A stretch of 32,747 nucleotides of DNA from an uncultured Rhodospira sp. Its GTDB lineage: Bacteria; Pseudomonadota; Alphaproteobacteria; Rhodospirillales; Rhodospirillaceae. This document shows, one piece after another, positions 1-9,520 of the stretch. Position 1 is the first letter of the stretch; each line of letters begins with the position of its first letter. The notes beneath the pieces are model-generated. The model was not told where the DNA came from. It was given only the letters and a program-made list of their open reading frames with translations, and did no database searches. A program made the position numbers and the translations under genes. The stretch lies in NCBI RefSeq assembly GCF_937138205.1, contig NZ_CAKZOT010000041.1, positions 1-32,747 of the forward strand. Reading direction: 5' to 3'.

Positions 1-29
1 CCGGCGTGGTGGCCAACATCATCGAGTAG
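1..29 (+). CDS. tuf: Elongation factor Tu, C-terminal end (partial)
   Basis: Only the last eight codons and the TAG stop are in the window. They read GVVANIIE, which matches the invariant C-terminus of bacterial EF-Tu, the GTPase that delivers aminoacyl-tRNA to the ribosome. Position before rpsJ is the usual str-to-S10 order (rpsL, rpsG, fusA, tuf, rpsJ). The call rests on a short peptide plus synteny. Confidence 0.85.
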
Positions 30-426
30 GGAGGGGCGCGCGCCGCGCCGGGCGGACCTGCGGGTCCCATGGTCCGATGCGGATGACACGAGGATGGGAA
101 CGGCCGGCTGCTGGTTTTGCGCGTCCGGTCCCATCCTTGCCCCAAGACCGGCCGTGATCCGACCCCAGGTCGGGTGGTCCGGTGGTAGCAGTTCCGGACG
201 GCGGACCCCACGCCGCGCCGGGTTTGGTCAGAGCACCGAAAGAAACAGGACCCGTTCTTTTTTCTTTTCGTGTTCTTCTTGAAGCGTTCGGCGAACCCCC
301 GGGGGGTCACGGGAAGGCGCCGGACAGACAGGGGCCGGACGTTCGCCGGTTCCGCCGGTGCCGCTGTGCGGGCCGGTTCGAAGGCGTCATTGCACTGGAT
401 CAGACTTGGGTCGGACCATAACCATG
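30..426 (+). promoter_or_regulatory. tuf-rpsJ spacer / S10 leader with nested inverted repeats
   Basis: This 397-base gap has no convincing gene. It holds several inverted repeats. AGGATGGG (91-98) pairs with CCCATCCT (130-137). ACGGCCGG (100-107) pairs with CCGGCCGT (148-155). CCGACC (159-164) and GGTCGG (168-173) form a tight hairpin. The first two pairs cross each other, so they would form a pseudoknot or exclude one another. A pyrimidine-rich tract lies at about 255-280. I found no clear -35/-10 pair. A structured leader for S10-cluster control is plausible but is inference. Confidence 0.4.
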
Positions 427-735
<309 letters not shown>

Positions 736-960
736 GCGCGGGCACGTCCCGTCGCGGTGGGGTGTTCGCCGGTCGGCAACCCGTGGGGTCCGGTCGGGGT
801 CGCCCCATGGCTCTCCCGTCGGTCCGTTCCGCGCGGGCGACGGCGCGAGACACTCCCGCGACATGACGCGACACGACATGACGCGACGCGAAACGGTCCC
901 CCGTGAATCGCCAAGATCCACCTCCGGCAGGGGATGGATCCAGGATTGAGGAAGAAGACA
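736..960 (+). other. rpsJ-rplC spacer with 15-bp tandem duplication
   Basis: This 225-base spacer is long for an otherwise tight cluster and has no plausible gene. At 861-890 it carries two adjacent 15-base copies, ACATGACGCGACACG and ACATGACGCGACGCG, differing at one base. A purine-rich Shine-Dalgarno run lies just before rplC (about 948-958). Confidence 0.5.
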
Positions 961-1767
961 ATGCGTTCCGGTCTGATAGCCCAGAAAGTCGGGATGACCC
1001 GGCTGTTCGACGCCGAGGGCGTGCACGTGCCGGTCACCGTGCTGCGGGTCGAGGACTGCCACGTGGTGGCCAACCGCACCCGCGATAAGGACGGGTATGT
1101 GGCGGTGCAGCTCGGCGCCGGCCGCGCCAAGGTGAAGAACACCTCCAAGGCCATGCGCGGCCACTTCGCCAAGGCCCGGGTCGAACCGAAGAAGCACCTG
1201 GTCGAGTTCCGCGTCTCCGACGACTGCCTGGTGCCGCCGGGTACCGAGCTGTCGGCGGGACACTTCGTGGCCGGCCAGTATGTCGACGTGGTCGGCACCA
1301 GCATCGGCAAGGGCTTCGCTGGCGCCATGAAGCGGCACAACTTCCGCGGCCTGGAGATGACGCACGGCGTGTCCATCAACCACCGCTCGCTGGGCTCCAC
1401 CGGCCAGTGCCAGGACCCCGGCAAGGTGTTCAAGGGCAAGAAGATGGCCGGCCACATGGGCTTCGAGCGGGTGACCGTGCAGAGCCTGGAGGTGGTGACC
1501 GTCGACGAGGATCGCGGCTTGGTCATGGTGCGCGGCGCGGTGCCTGGGGCCAAGGGCGGCTGGGTCGAGATTTCCGACGCCCTGAAGAAGGCGCTGCCGG
1601 ACGGCGTGCCCACGCCGGCCGGCATCAAGGCCGAGGCGGCGCCGGAAGAAACAGCCGTCGAGGATGCGCCCGTCGAGGACGCGCCCGCCGAGGATGCGCC
1701 CGCCGAGGATGCGCCCGCCGAGGATGCACAGGTGAGCGACGGCGACGACGCCGGCAAGGAGAGCTGA
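961..1767 (+). CDS. rplC: 50S ribosomal protein L3 with acidic repeat tail
   Basis: L3 is an early 50S assembly protein whose loop reaches toward the peptidyl transferase centre. The start at 961 gives [16 protein letters not shown], the family N-terminus, after a GAGGAAGAAG ribosome binding site. The core contains the conserved segments [28 protein letters not shown] and GKKMAGHMG. From about residue 225 the protein continues into a low-complexity acidic tail built on Glu-Asp-Ala-Pro units. Total length is 268 residues against about 209 in E. coli. Alphaproteobacterial L3 often has an Ala/Glu-rich tail, but the perfect repeat here is striking. Confidence 0.97.
   Translation: MRSGLIAQKVGMTRLFDAEGVHVPVTVLRVEDCHVVANRTRDKDGYVAVQLGAGRAKVKNTSKAMRGHFAKARVEPKKHLVEFRVSDDCLVPPGTELSAGHFVAGQYVDVVGTSIGKGFAGAMKRHNFRGLEMTHGVSINHRSLGSTGQCQDPGKVFKGKKMAGHMGFERVTVQSLEVVTVDEDRGLVMVRGAVPGAKGGWVEISDALKKALPDGVPTPAGIKAEAAPEETAVEDAPVEDAPAEDAPAEDAPAEDAQVSDGDDAGKES
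1657..1731 (+). repeat. Five 15-bp tandem units in the rplC tail
   Basis: Five consecutive 15-base units, with consensus GCCGAGGATGCGCCC, encode (V/A)EDAP-type pentapeptides at residues 233-257 of L3. Units 3 and 4 are identical, unit 2 differs by a silent GAC/GAT change and a Val codon, and the last unit drifts to Ala-Gln. This is a short tandem repeat that can change copy number without breaking the frame. Confidence 0.9.
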
Positions 1768-1772
1768 GGGTC

Positions 1773-2393
1773 ATGAAGCACGACGTCATCACGCTGGACA
1801 ATCAGCCGGCCGGCAGCGTCGACCTCGACGAAGCCGTCTTCGGCGTGCCGGTGCGCCGCGATATCCTGTATCGCGTGGTGCGCTGGCAACTGGCCAAGCG
1901 CCAGGCCGGCACCCACAAGACCAAGGGCATCAGCGAAATCAGCGGCACGACGGCCAAACCCTTCAAGCAGAAGGGCACGGGCCGCGCCCGCCAGGGTTCG
2001 CGCCGGGCCACCCAGTGGCGCGGCGGCCAGACGGTGTTCGGTCCGGTGGTGCGCTCGCACGCGCATGACCTGCCCAAGAAGGTGCGAGCCCTGGGGCTGA
2101 AGACGGCGCTGTCGGCCAAGCTGGCGGACAACAAGCTGGTGGTGCTGGACGCCGCCACCTCCGAGACCGGCAAGACCAAGGATTTGGCCGCGCGGCTGGC
2201 CGCTCTGGGCTGGAGCAGCGCTTTGGTGATCGACGGTCCGGAGCCGAACGAGAACTTCTCGCGCGCCGCGCGCAACATCGTTGGCATCGACGTGCTGCCG
2301 CAGCAGGGCGCCAACGTGCACGACATCCTGCGCCGCGACACCCTGGTCCTGACCAAGGACGCGCTGACCCATCTGCAGGAGCGCCTGAAATGA
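1773..2393 (+). CDS. rplD: 50S ribosomal protein L4
   Basis: L4 lines the peptide exit tunnel of the 50S subunit; in E. coli it also represses the S10 operon. The start at 1773 gives [10 protein letters not shown] and 206 residues, the family length (E. coli 201). The tunnel-loop signature is visible as [15 protein letters not shown] followed by [10 protein letters not shown]. It starts 5 nt after rplC, and its TGA overlaps the rplW start (ATGA), so translation is probably coupled. Confidence 0.97.
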   Translation: MKHDVITLDNQPAGSVDLDEAVFGVPVRRDILYRVVRWQLAKRQAGTHKTKGISEISGTTAKPFKQKGTGRARQGSRRATQWRGGQTVFGPVVRSHAHDLPKKVRALGLKTALSAKLADNKLVVLDAATSETGKTKDLAARLAALGWSSALVIDGPEPNENFSRAARNIVGIDVLPQQGANVHDILRRDTLVLTKDALTHLQERLK

Positions 2394-2704
2394 GCAAGGC
2401 GGCGACAACCATCGACAAGGCGCGGATGTACGACATCATCCGCGCGCCGGTGATCACCGAAAAGGCGACCATGGGCGCGGAGTTCAATCAGGTCACCTTC
2501 AAGGTGCCGCTGGATGCCACCAAGCCGGAGATCAAGCAGGCGATCGAGGGCGTGTTCGACGTCAAGGTCACGGCGGTGAACACCCTGATCCAGAAGGGCA
2601 AGGTGAAGCGCTTCCGGGGCACGATCGGCAAGCGGTCGGACGTCAAGAAGGCGATCGTGACGCTGGCCGAGGGCCATTCCATCGACATCGGCGTGGGAGT
2701 CTGA
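2390..2704 (+). CDS. rplW: 50S ribosomal protein L23
   Basis: L23 lies at the tunnel exit and is the docking site for trigger factor and SRP. The 104-residue product contains the family segments [12 protein letters not shown] and [20 protein letters not shown], then [14 protein letters not shown]. The ATG overlaps the rplD stop by 4 nt. Length is normal for alphaproteobacteria. Confidence 0.97.
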   Translation: MSKAATTIDKARMYDIIRAPVITEKATMGAEFNQVTFKVPLDATKPEIKQAIEGVFDVKVTAVNTLIQKGKVKRFRGTIGKRSDVKKAIVTLAEGHSIDIGVGV

Positions 2705-2708
2705 TCCG

Positions 2709-3545
2709 ATGGCGCTGAAACAGTTCAATCCGGTCACCCCGGGAATGCGCAACCTGGTCCTGGTGGACCGCAGCGAGTTGCACAAGGGCAAGCCGGTCAA
2801 GGGCCTGACCGAGGGTCTGACGAAGTCGGGCGGGCGCAACAACCAGGGGCGCACGACCGCCTGGAACCGGGGTGGCGGCCACAAACGGCGCTACCGTATG
2901 GTCGACTTCAAGCGGCGCAAGGTTGGCGTACCGGCGACCGTCGAGCGGTTGGAATACGATCCGAACCGCACGGCCTTCATCGCCCTGATCCGCTACGCCG
3001 ACGACGAGCTGGCCTACATCCTGGCGCCGCAGCGTCTGGCGGTGGGCGATACGGTGATCTCCGACACCCAGGCCGACATCAAGCCGGGCAACGCCATGCC
3101 GCTGCGGTCCATGCCGGTGGGCACCATTGTCCACAACGTCGAGCTGAAGGCCGGCAAGGGGGGGCAGATGGCGCGCTCCGCCGGCTGCTACGCCCAGTTG
3201 ATCGGCAAGGACCAGGGCTACGCTCAGCTGCGCCTGTCGTCGGGTGAACTGCGGCTGGTGCGGGGCGAGTGCATGGCCACCGTCGGCGCCGTGTCCAACC
3301 CGGACAACACCAACCAGAAGCTCGGCAAGGCCGGCCGCAAGCGCTGGATGGGCAAGCGTCCGCATGTGCGCGGCGTCGTCATGAACCCGGTCGATCACCC
3401 GCACGGCGGCGGCGAGGGCCGCACCTCGGGTGGCCGTCATCCGGTGACTCCGTGGGGCAAGCCGACCAAGGGCAAGCGGACCCGCAACAACAAGCAGACG
3501 GATCGGCTGATCATGCGCAGCCGCCATCAGGCGAAGAAGAAGTAA
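2709..3545 (+). CDS. rplB: 50S ribosomal protein L2
   Basis: L2 is a primary 23S rRNA-binding protein needed for subunit association and close to the peptidyl transferase centre. The 278-residue product has the expected length. The conserved [13 protein letters not shown] motif starts at residue 225 and includes His230, equivalent to the essential His of E. coli L2. The basic C-terminus ([12 protein letters not shown]) is typical. It starts 4 nt after rplW and is followed closely by rpsS. Confidence 0.98.
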   Translation: MALKQFNPVTPGMRNLVLVDRSELHKGKPVKGLTEGLTKSGGRNNQGRTTAWNRGGGHKRRYRMVDFKRRKVGVPATVERLEYDPNRTAFIALIRYADDELAYILAPQRLAVGDTVISDTQADIKPGNAMPLRSMPVGTIVHNVELKAGKGGQMARSAGCYAQLIGKDQGYAQLRLSSGELRLVRGECMATVGAVSNPDNTNQKLGKAGRKRWMGKRPHVRGVVMNPVDHPHGGGEGRTSGGRHPVTPWGKPTKGKRTRNNKQTDRLIMRSRHQAKKK

Positions 3546-3557
3546 AGGAGGCCGCTC

Positions 3558-3836
3558 GTGACACGTTCCGTTTGGAAAGGTCCGTTTGTCGACGGCTACC
3601 TTCTCAAGAAGGCCGAGGCGGCCCGCGCCTCGACCCGCAACGAGGTGATCAAAACCTGGTCGCGCCGCTCGACCATCCTGCCGCAGTTCGTTGGCCTCAC
3701 GTTCGGGGTCTACAACGGGCAGAAGTTCGTGCCGGTGCTGGTGACCGAAAACATGGTGGGGCATAAACTCGGCGAGTTCTCGCCGACCCGCACCTATTAC
3801 GGACACGCCGCCGATAAGAAGGCGAAAAGGAAGTAA
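3558..3836 (+). CDS. rpsS: 30S ribosomal protein S19
   Basis: S19 is a 30S head protein near the A site, partnered with S13. The 92-residue product begins [16 protein letters not shown] with a GTG start after a near-perfect AAAGGAGG binding site. It contains [22 protein letters not shown] and the C-terminal KLGEFSPTR, both family hallmarks. Length is as expected. Confidence 0.97.
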   Translation: MTRSVWKGPFVDGYLLKKAEAARASTRNEVIKTWSRRSTILPQFVGLTFGVYNGQKFVPVLVTENMVGHKLGEFSPTRTYYGHAADKKAKRK

Positions 3837-3838
3837 CC

Positions 3839-4219
3839 ATGGGCAAGATATCCGCCGCGCGTCGTCTTGACGACACAGAGGCCCAGGCGGTCTCGCACAT
3901 GATCCGCACCAGCCCGCGCAAGCTGAACCTGGTGGCCGCGTCTATTCGCGGAATGCCAGTCGATCGCGCGCTGGCGGAGTTGTCCTTCTCGAAGCGCCGC
4001 ATCGCCGTCGAGGTCAAGAAGGTTTTGGAATCGGCCATCGCCAATGCCGAGAACAACCACGATCTCGACGTCGATCAGTTGGTCGTCAAGGAGGCCTTCG
4101 TGGGCAAGGCGTTGGTCATGAAGCGCTGGCACGCGCGGGCGCGCGGCCGCGTGGGCAAGATCATCAAGCCGTGGGCGAACCTGACCATCGTGGTGCGTGA
4201 GCGCGAGGAGTTGGCATAA
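3839..4219 (+). CDS. rplV: 50S ribosomal protein L22
   Basis: L22 forms part of the exit-tunnel constriction with L4. The 126-residue protein has the conserved [16 protein letters not shown] segment, then [12 protein letters not shown] and the C-terminal beta-hairpin [15 protein letters not shown]. It starts 2 nt after rpsS and its TAA shares a base with the rpsC ATG. The slightly extended N-terminus relative to E. coli (110 aa) is usual for alphaproteobacteria. Confidence 0.97.
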   Translation: MGKISAARRLDDTEAQAVSHMIRTSPRKLNLVAASIRGMPVDRALAELSFSKRRIAVEVKKVLESAIANAENNHDLDVDQLVVKEAFVGKALVMKRWHARARGRVGKIIKPWANLTIVVREREELA

Positions 4220-4890
4220 TGGGACAGAAGGTCAATCCGGTCGGGCTGCGCCTGGGCATCAACCGCACCTGGGACTCGCGCTGGTATTCCGACCATGACT
4301 ACGCCTCGTTGCTGCACGAGGACCTGATGATCCGCAACTACCTCAAGAAGCGCCTGACGCAGGCCGGGGTGTCGCGCATCATCATCGAGCGGCCGGCCAA
4401 GAAGGCGCGCATCACCATCCACACGGCGCGTCCGGGCGTGGTGATCGGCAAGAAGGGCCAGGACATCGAGAAGCTGCGCCAGAAAATGCAGCAGATGACC
4501 GGCAACGAGGTGCACCTGAACATCGTCGAGATCCGCAAGCCGGAGCTGGATGCGCAGTTGGTCGCCGAGAACATCGCCCAGCAGCTGGAACGCCGCGTGG
4601 CGTTCCGCCGCGCCATGAAGCGCGCGGTGCAGAACGCCATGCGCCTGGGCGCGCTGGGCATCCGGATCAACTGTGGCGGCCGTCTGGGCGGCGCCGAGAT
4701 CGCGCGGACCGAGTGGTATCGCGAGGGCCGGGTGCCCCTGCATACGTTGCGCGCCGACGTCGACTACGGCACCGCGACCGGCAAGACGACCTACGGCAGC
4801 TGCGGCGTCAAGGTGTGGATCTTCAAGGGCGAGATCCTGGAGCACGACCCCATGGCCCAGGACAAGCGGCGCGGCGACACGCCGCGCTGA
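4219..4890 (+). CDS. rpsC: 30S ribosomal protein S3
   Basis: S3 binds mRNA at the 30S entry tunnel and contributes to helicase activity. The 223-residue product begins [19 protein letters not shown]-binding domain is shown by the GxxG loop in VVIGKKG (Gly77-Gly80). The C-terminal domain carries [20 protein letters not shown] and the expected [11 protein letters not shown]. Its start overlaps the rplV stop by 1 nt; rplP follows after 44 nt. Confidence 0.98.
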   Translation: MGQKVNPVGLRLGINRTWDSRWYSDHDYASLLHEDLMIRNYLKKRLTQAGVSRIIIERPAKKARITIHTARPGVVIGKKGQDIEKLRQKMQQMTGNEVHLNIVEIRKPELDAQLVAENIAQQLERRVAFRRAMKRAVQNAMRLGALGIRINCGGRLGGAEIARTEWYREGRVPLHTLRADVDYGTATGKTTYGSCGVKVWIFKGEILEHDPMAQDKRRGDTPR

Positions 4891-4934
4891 GGGCGGGGTG
4901 CCCGCCCGGTCTTGGGTTGAAGGAGCGATAGGAA

Positions 4935-5348
4935 ATGCTGAGTCCGAAACGAACAAAGTTTCGCAAGTTTCACAAGGGCCGCATCAAGGGCGAGGCCAAG
5001 GGCGGCACGGCGCTGAACTTCGGCGCCTACGGCCTGAAGTGCCTGGAGCCGGAGCGCATCACCGCGCGCCAGATCGAGGCCGCGCGCCGCTCCATCACGC
5101 GCTACATGAAGCGCCAGGGGCGGCTCTGGATCCGGATCTTCCCGGACGTGGCGGTGTCGAAGAAGCCGGCCGAGGTGCGCATGGGCTCCGGTAAGGGCTC
5201 GCCCGAGTACTGGGTGGCCAAGGTCAAGCCCGGCCGCATCATGTTCGAGCTGGACGGCGTCTCCGAGGAGGTCGCCCGTCGGGCGTTCGAGCTGGCCTCA
5301 GCCAAGCTGCCGGTGAAGACCAAGTTCGTCGCGCGGATCGGGGAGTAG
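4935..5348 (+). CDS. rplP: 50S ribosomal protein L16
   Basis: L16 contacts A- and P-site tRNA on the 50S subunit. The 137-residue protein begins [19 protein letters not shown] and contains [22 protein letters not shown], then [18 protein letters not shown], which are strongly conserved. Length equals the family norm. A purine-rich AAGGAGCGATAGGAA stretch before the ATG supplies the binding site. Confidence 0.98.
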   Translation: MLSPKRTKFRKFHKGRIKGEAKGGTALNFGAYGLKCLEPERITARQIEAARRSITRYMKRQGRLWIRIFPDVAVSKKPAEVRMGSGKGSPEYWVAKVKPGRIMFELDGVSEEVARRAFELASAKLPVKTKFVARIGE

Positions 5349-5354
5349 GGAACC

Positions 5355-5579
5355 ATGGCCAAGGTCAAGGGAACGAGCGCCGAGGATTTGCGGCAGATGA
5401 GCCCGGATCAGCTTCGCGACAAGCTCGTCGAGTTGAAGAAGGAGCAGTTCAACCTGCGCTTTCAGGCCGCGTCGGGGCAACTGGCCGACACGGCTCATGT
5501 CCGCAAGGTGCGCCGTGACGTGGCGCGCATCAAGACCATCCAGGCCGCGAAGGCCCGCGCCGCCGGCGCCCAGGCGTAG
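5355..5579 (+). CDS. rpmC: 50S ribosomal protein L29
   Basis: L29 lies next to L23 at the tunnel exit. The 74-residue product has the typical two-helix pattern: [24 protein letters not shown] at residues 11-34, then [13 protein letters not shown]. It begins 6 nt after rplP and is followed by rpsQ after 14 nt, matching the standard order. A short Ala-rich C-terminus extends it slightly beyond the E. coli protein (63 aa). Confidence 0.97.
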   Translation: MAKVKGTSAEDLRQMSPDQLRDKLVELKKEQFNLRFQAASGQLADTAHVRKVRRDVARIKTIQAAKARAAGAQA

Positions 5580-5593
5580 GGAGACCAGGACAC

Positions 5594-5836
5594 ATGCCGA
5601 GGCGGATCCTTCAGGGTGTGGTCGTCAGCGACAAGAACGACAAGACCATCGTCGTCAAGGTCGAGCGTCGCTTCATGCACCCGGTCTACAAGAAGTTCAT
5701 CCGGCGATCGAAGAAGTTCGCCGCGCACGACGAAGCCAACCAGTGCAAGGTCGGCGACATCGTGCGGATTCGGGAATGCGCCCCCATTTCGCGGCGCAAG
5801 ACCTGGGAAGTCGTGCAAGACTCCCCCGTGGAATAG
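5594..5836 (+). CDS. rpsQ: 30S ribosomal protein S17
   Basis: S17 is a primary 16S rRNA-binding protein with an OB fold. The 80-residue product begins [18 protein letters not shown] and contains [15 protein letters not shown] and the conserved [16 protein letters not shown]. It is the last gene of the S10 cluster. The next gene, rplN, follows after 54 nt, the usual S10/spc boundary, but I see no clear promoter or terminator there. Confidence 0.97.
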   Translation: MPRRILQGVVVSDKNDKTIVVKVERRFMHPVYKKFIRRSKKFAAHDEANQCKVGDIVRIRECAPISRRKTWEVVQDSPVE

Positions 5837-5890
5837 GACGCGCCGCAAGGTGTGTAACCGTTTCGCGGACACTTTTAGGGAATACTGACC

Positions 5891-6259
5891 ATGATTCAGA
5901 TGCAGACCAACCTGGACGTCGCCGACAATTCCGGCGCCCGCCGGGTGATGTGCGTCAAGGTCCTGGGCGGATCGAAACGCATGACGGCAAGCGTGGGCGA
6001 CGTCATCGTGGTCTCGGTCAAGGAGGCCATTCCGCGCGGCCGCGTCAAGAAGGGCGACGTGCACCGCGCGGTCATCGTTCGCACGGCCAAGGAAATCCGG
6101 CGGCCGGACGGCTCGGCGATCCGCTTTGACAGCAACGCCGCCGTTCTGCTGAACAAGCAGAACGAGCCCATCGGCACGCGTATCTTTGGCCCGGTGACTC
6201 GCGAGCTGCGCGCGAAGAAGTTCATGAAGATCATTTCGCTCGCGCCGGAGGTGTTGTAA
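5891..6259 (+). CDS. rplN: 50S ribosomal protein L14
   Basis: L14 takes part in the bridge between 50S and 30S subunits and in RsfS binding. The 122-residue product has the exact family length and begins [21 protein letters not shown]. It also carries [23 protein letters not shown] and [11 protein letters not shown]. It opens the spc cluster, and its TAA shares one base with the rplX start. Confidence 0.98.
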   Translation: MIQMQTNLDVADNSGARRVMCVKVLGGSKRMTASVGDVIVVSVKEAIPRGRVKKGDVHRAVIVRTAKEIRRPDGSAIRFDSNAAVLLNKQNEPIGTRIFGPVTRELRAKKFMKIISLAPEVL

Positions 6260-6576
6260 TGGCCGCCAAGATCAAGAAGGGCGACAAGGTCGTGGTCATG
6301 TCCGGCCGCGACAAGGGGCGCCGCGGCGAAGTGCTGAAGGCGCTGCCGGCCGAGAGCCGGGTGATCGTGCAGGGTGTCAACATGGTCAAGCGCCACACGC
6401 GCCAGACCCAGACCAACCAGGGTGGCATCATCGAGAAGGAGGCGCCGATTCACGTCTCCAACGTGATGATCGAGGACCCGAAGGACTACGAACCGACCCG
6501 CGTCGGCTTCAAGGTGCTTGAGGATGGCCGCAAGGTGCGCTTCGCACGGCGCTCCGGCGAGGTCATTGATGTCTGA
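6259..6576 (+). CDS. rplX: 50S ribosomal protein L24
   Basis: L24 is an assembly initiator protein that binds 23S rRNA near the tunnel exit. The 105-residue product carries the KOW motif near the N-terminus ([20 protein letters not shown]), then [11 protein letters not shown] and [16 protein letters not shown]. Translation is likely coupled with rplN through a 1-nt overlap (TAATG). rplE starts 10 nt downstream. Confidence 0.97.
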   Translation: MAAKIKKGDKVVVMSGRDKGRRGEVLKALPAESRVIVQGVNMVKRHTRQTQTNQGGIIEKEAPIHVSNVMIEDPKDYEPTRVGFKVLEDGRKVRFARRSGEVIDV

Positions 6577-6586
6577 GGAGGCGACG

Positions 6587-7129
6587 ATGACCGCACGGCT
6601 GAAAGAGCATTACGACACCGTGGTTCGCGAGGCGTTGACGAGCAAGCACGGCTACAAGAATCGGTTCGAGGTGCCGCGCCTCGACAAGATCGTCATCAAC
6701 ATGGGCGTCGGCGAGGCCTCGCAGGACCGCAAGCTGATCGAGGGCGCGGTCAAGGACCTGACGGCGATCGCCGGCCAGAAGCCGATCATCACCCGCGCCA
6801 AAAAGTCGATCGCCCAGTTCAAGGTGCGCGACGGCATGGTCGTGGGCTGCAAGGTGACGCTGCGGCGCGAGCGCATGTACGAGTTCCTGGACCGCCTGGT
6901 CAACATCGCGCTGCCGCGCGTGCGTGACTTCCGTGGGATTCCGGCGAACGGCTTCGACGGGGCCGGGAACTACAACATGGGCCTGAAGGAACAGATCGTC
7001 TTTCCCGAGATCAACTACGATCAAGTGGACAAGATGCGGGGCATGAACATCACGATCTGCACCACGGCCAAGACGAACGACGAGGCACGAACCCTTCTGG
7101 AAGGGTTCAACATGCCCTTCCAGAAATAG
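6587..7129 (+). CDS. rplE: 50S ribosomal protein L5
   Basis: L5 binds 5S rRNA and contacts P-site tRNA. The start at 6587 follows a GAGGAGGCGACG binding site and gives [17 protein letters not shown], the expected N-terminus, with 180 residues. Conserved segments are [33 protein letters not shown] and [22 protein letters not shown] (residues near 140-165). Length matches the family (179). Confidence 0.97.
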   Translation: MTARLKEHYDTVVREALTSKHGYKNRFEVPRLDKIVINMGVGEASQDRKLIEGAVKDLTAIAGQKPIITRAKKSIAQFKVRDGMVVGCKVTLRRERMYEFLDRLVNIALPRVRDFRGIPANGFDGAGNYNMGLKEQIVFPEINYDQVDKMRGMNITICTTAKTNDEARTLLEGFNMPFQK

Positions 7130-7148
7130 GCGCTTGGAGACGAATACC

Positions 7149-7454
7149 ATGGCGAAAGTAAGTGCCGTCGAGCGCAACAAGAAGCGCGAGCGCATGGTCA
7201 AGGCCAAGGCCGCCAAGCGCGCGGAGTTGAAGGCCATCATCAAGAACCAGGAGGCCTCGCCCGAGGACCGGTTCGAGGCGGTCATGAAGCTGTCAAAGCT
7301 GCCGCGCAACTCGTCGAAGGTGCGCATCAAGAACCGCTGTGAACTGACCGGGCGGCCGCATTCGGTCTACCGCAAGTTCCGTCTGGGCCGTGTCATGCTG
7401 CGGGATCTGGCCTCGCAGGGGCAGATTCCCGGCATGGTCAAGTCGAGTTGGTGA
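7149..7454 (+). CDS. rpsN: 30S ribosomal protein S14 (zinc-independent type)
   Basis: S14 is a 30S head protein. The start at 7149 gives [16 protein letters not shown] and 101 residues, the long form typical of proteobacteria. The C-terminal half reads [20 protein letters not shown] and ends GMVKSSW. It lacks the CxxC pairs of the short zinc-binding S14, so it is the C-minus type. An in-frame ATG at 7134 would add five atypical residues and is less likely. Confidence 0.97.
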   Translation: MAKVSAVERNKKRERMVKAKAAKRAELKAIIKNQEASPEDRFEAVMKLSKLPRNSSKVRIKNRCELTGRPHSVYRKFRLGRVMLRDLASQGQIPGMVKSSW

Positions 7455-7466
7455 GGAAGGTGGCCC

Positions 7467-7865
7467 ATGGCTCTGAGTGATCCTTTGGGTGACATGCTCA
7501 CCCGCATCCGCAACGGACAGCAGGCGCGCAAGGCGACAGTGAACGCCCCGGCCTCGAAGCTGCGGGAAAATGTGCTGGACGTGCTCCAGCGCGAGGGCTT
7601 CATCCGCGGCTATTCGCGGGCGAACGTCCGCAAGGGCGTGGACGAACTGGTGGTCGAGCTGAAGTACCACGAGGGCTCGCCGGCGATCCGCACGATCGCC
7701 CGGGTCTCGCGGCCCGGCCGGCGCGTCTATTCGAAAATCAAGGACCTGCCCAAGGTCTACAACGGCCTGGGGATTTCCATCCTCTCCACGCCGCGCGGCG
7801 TCATGAGTGATGCCGAGGCGCGCGCGGCGAACGTGGGTGGCGAAGTCCTCTGCAAAGTGTTTTAG
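7467..7865 (+). CDS. rpsH: 30S ribosomal protein S8
   Basis: S8 binds the central domain of 16S rRNA and in E. coli represses the spc operon. The 132-residue product begins [18 protein letters not shown] and ends with the signature [16 protein letters not shown] followed by GGEVLCKVF. Length is normal. It lies 12 nt after rpsN, with GAGGAAGGTGG as binding site. Confidence 0.98.
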   Translation: MALSDPLGDMLTRIRNGQQARKATVNAPASKLRENVLDVLQREGFIRGYSRANVRKGVDELVVELKYHEGSPAIRTIARVSRPGRRVYSKIKDLPKVYNGLGISILSTPRGVMSDAEARAANVGGEVLCKVF

Positions 7866-7882
7866 GCGAGGGGGACGAACCC

Positions 7883-8416
7883 ATGTCACGTGTCGGAAAA
7901 TATCCCGTCGCCGTACCGAAGGGCGTGACCGTGACGGTCACGAACAACGTGGTGACGGCCAAGGGCAAGCTTGGCGAGATGACCTATCGCTGCTCGGACG
8001 AGGTGGAAACCACGCTCGAGGACGACCGGATCGTCGTCAAGCCCAAGAGCGACCACAAGCAGTCCCGTATGCACTGGGGCACCACCCGGGCACAGATCAA
8101 CAATGTGCTCAAGGGTGTCGGCGAGGGCTTTACCAAAAAGCTCGAACTGGTCGGTGTCGGCTACAAGGCCCAGGTGCAGGGCAAGAACGTGGTTCTGTCG
8201 CTGGGCTACAGCCACGACATCATCTATCCGATCCCGGACGATTTGAAGATCGTCGCGCCGGCGCCCACCCAGGTGGAGATCTCCGGGGCCTCGAAGCAGC
8301 GGGTCGGCCAGGTTGCCTCGGAGTTGCGCGGCTTCCGTCCGCCGGAGCCCTACAAGGGCAAGGGCGTGAAGTACGCGGACGAGCGCATCCTGCGCAAGGA
8401 AGGCAAGAAGAAGTAA
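7883..8416 (+). CDS. rplF: 50S ribosomal protein L6
   Basis: L6 lies near the GTPase-associated centre of the 50S subunit. The 177-residue product has the expected length and begins [15 protein letters not shown]. Conserved segments include [31 protein letters not shown] and the C-terminal [16 protein letters not shown]. It follows rpsH by 17 nt and precedes rplR by 16 nt. Confidence 0.98.
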   Translation: MSRVGKYPVAVPKGVTVTVTNNVVTAKGKLGEMTYRCSDEVETTLEDDRIVVKPKSDHKQSRMHWGTTRAQINNVLKGVGEGFTKKLELVGVGYKAQVQGKNVVLSLGYSHDIIYPIPDDLKIVAPAPTQVEISGASKQRVGQVASELRGFRPPEPYKGKGVKYADERILRKEGKKK

Positions 8417-8432
8417 GGCGGGGATACGGGTT

Positions 8433-8795
8433 ATGACGTCAGCGAAGAAGCTGTTCGAGCGTCGGCGCGGCCGGGTCCGCTACGCGCTCCGCAAGAAGGC
8501 CCGGGGCCGTCCCCGTTTGTCGGTGTTCCGGTCCTCGAAGCATATCTATGCCCAGGTGATCGACGACATCGCCGGCCAGACCATCGCCGCCGCGTCCAGC
8601 GTTGAAAAGGACGTACGCGCCAGCCTGAAGACCGGGGCCGACAAGGCCGCGGCCGAGGCGGTGGGCAAGCTGCTGGCGGAACGGGCGGTGGCCAAGGGCG
8701 TGGGCTCGGTGGTCTTCGACCGCGGTGGCTATCTGTACCATGGCCGTGTCAAGGCCCTGGCGGATGCCGCCCGCGAAGGCGGCCTGCAGTTCTGA
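8433..8795 (+). CDS. rplR: 50S ribosomal protein L18
   Basis: L18 binds 5S rRNA with L5. The 120-residue product has the Arg/Lys-rich N-terminus ([20 protein letters not shown]), then [16 protein letters not shown] and [26 protein letters not shown], the C-terminal signature. Length is typical for alphaproteobacteria. Confidence 0.97.
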   Translation: MTSAKKLFERRRGRVRYALRKKARGRPRLSVFRSSKHIYAQVIDDIAGQTIAAASSVEKDVRASLKTGADKAAAEAVGKLLAERAVAKGVGSVVFDRGGYLYHGRVKALADAAREGGLQF

Positions 8796-8827
8796 ACACC
8801 GAGGGTCGAGGGAAAGGTCAAAACGAT

Positions 8828-9514
8828 ATGGCACGCAATCCCAACGAACGGGGCGGTGGCGGAGACCGCGAACGCGGCGATCGCGACCGCGGGCGGCAGC
8901 GCGGTGGCGGAGACCGCGACCGTGATCGCCGCGAGGATCGCGACGACGAGTTCAAGGACAAACTGGTCCACATCAACCGCGTGGCCAAGGTGGTCAAGGG
9001 CGGCCGGCGCTTTGCGTTCGCGGCGCTGGTGGTGGTCGGCGACGGCAAGGGCCGCGTCGGCTTCGGCACCGGCAAGGCGCGTGAGGTGCCGGAGGCCATC
9101 CGCAAGGCCACCGATCAGGCCAAGCGCACCATGATCCGCGTGCCCCTGCGCGAGGGGCGCACGCTGCACCACGACATCAAGGGCCACTTTGGCGCTGGGC
9201 GCGTCACCCTGCGCGCCGCTCCGGCCGGCACCGGCATCATCGCCGGCGGGCCGATGCGCGCGGTGTTCGAAACCATGGGCGTGCAGGACGTGGTGGGCAA
9301 GTGCAACGGCACCACCAACCCGTACAACATGGTCAAGGCGACCTTCGACGCCCTGCGCAATTCGTACTCGCCGCGCCAGGTGGCGGCGCGCCGGGGCAAG
9401 AAGGTGGGCGACATCATCGGCCGTCGCGAGGGCGGGCCTTCGCCGGCCCAGGCCGCCGCCGCCGCGCAGGCGGCGGAGCCGGACGCGGCGTCCGCGGCCG
9501 CTGCTACGGAGTAA
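8828..9514 (+). CDS. rpsE: 30S ribosomal protein S5 with charged N-terminal extension
   Basis: S5 shapes the mRNA entry channel and decoding accuracy. The family core starts near residue 40 with [18 protein letters not shown], followed by [18 protein letters not shown] and [18 protein letters not shown]. Before the core is a low-complexity Arg/Gly/Asp-rich head of about 38 residues, and after it an Ala-rich tail, giving 228 residues against 167 in E. coli. Alphaproteobacterial S5 commonly has a charged head; here it arises partly by internal duplication. The start at 8828 follows GAGGGTCGAGGGAAAGG. Confidence 0.96.
   Translation: MARNPNERGGGGDRERGDRDRGRQRGGGDRDRDRREDRDDEFKDKLVHINRVAKVVKGGRRFAFAALVVVGDGKGRVGFGTGKAREVPEAIRKATDQAKRTMIRVPLREGRTLHHDIKGHFGAGRVTLRAAPAGTGIIAGGPMRAVFETMGVQDVVGKCNGTTNPYNMVKATFDALRNSYSPRQVAARRGKKVGDIIGRREGGPSPAQAAAAAQAAEPDAASAAAATE
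8853..8919 (+). repeat. In-frame 19-bp direct repeat in the rpsE head
   Basis: The 19-base sequence GCGGTGGCGGAGACCGCGA occurs at 8853-8871 and again at 8901-8919. The offset of 48 bases equals 16 codons, so both copies are read in the same frame and encode Gly-Gly-Gly-Asp-Arg. This suggests the Arg/Gly/Asp-rich head of S5 grew by duplication. Confidence 0.85.
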
Positions 9515-9520
9515 GGAACG

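Noticed and set aside
255-280. Pyrimidine-rich tract as a tuf terminator
   Set aside because: No GC-rich stem directly precedes the T-rich stretch; the nearest A/T pairing is weak and bulged.
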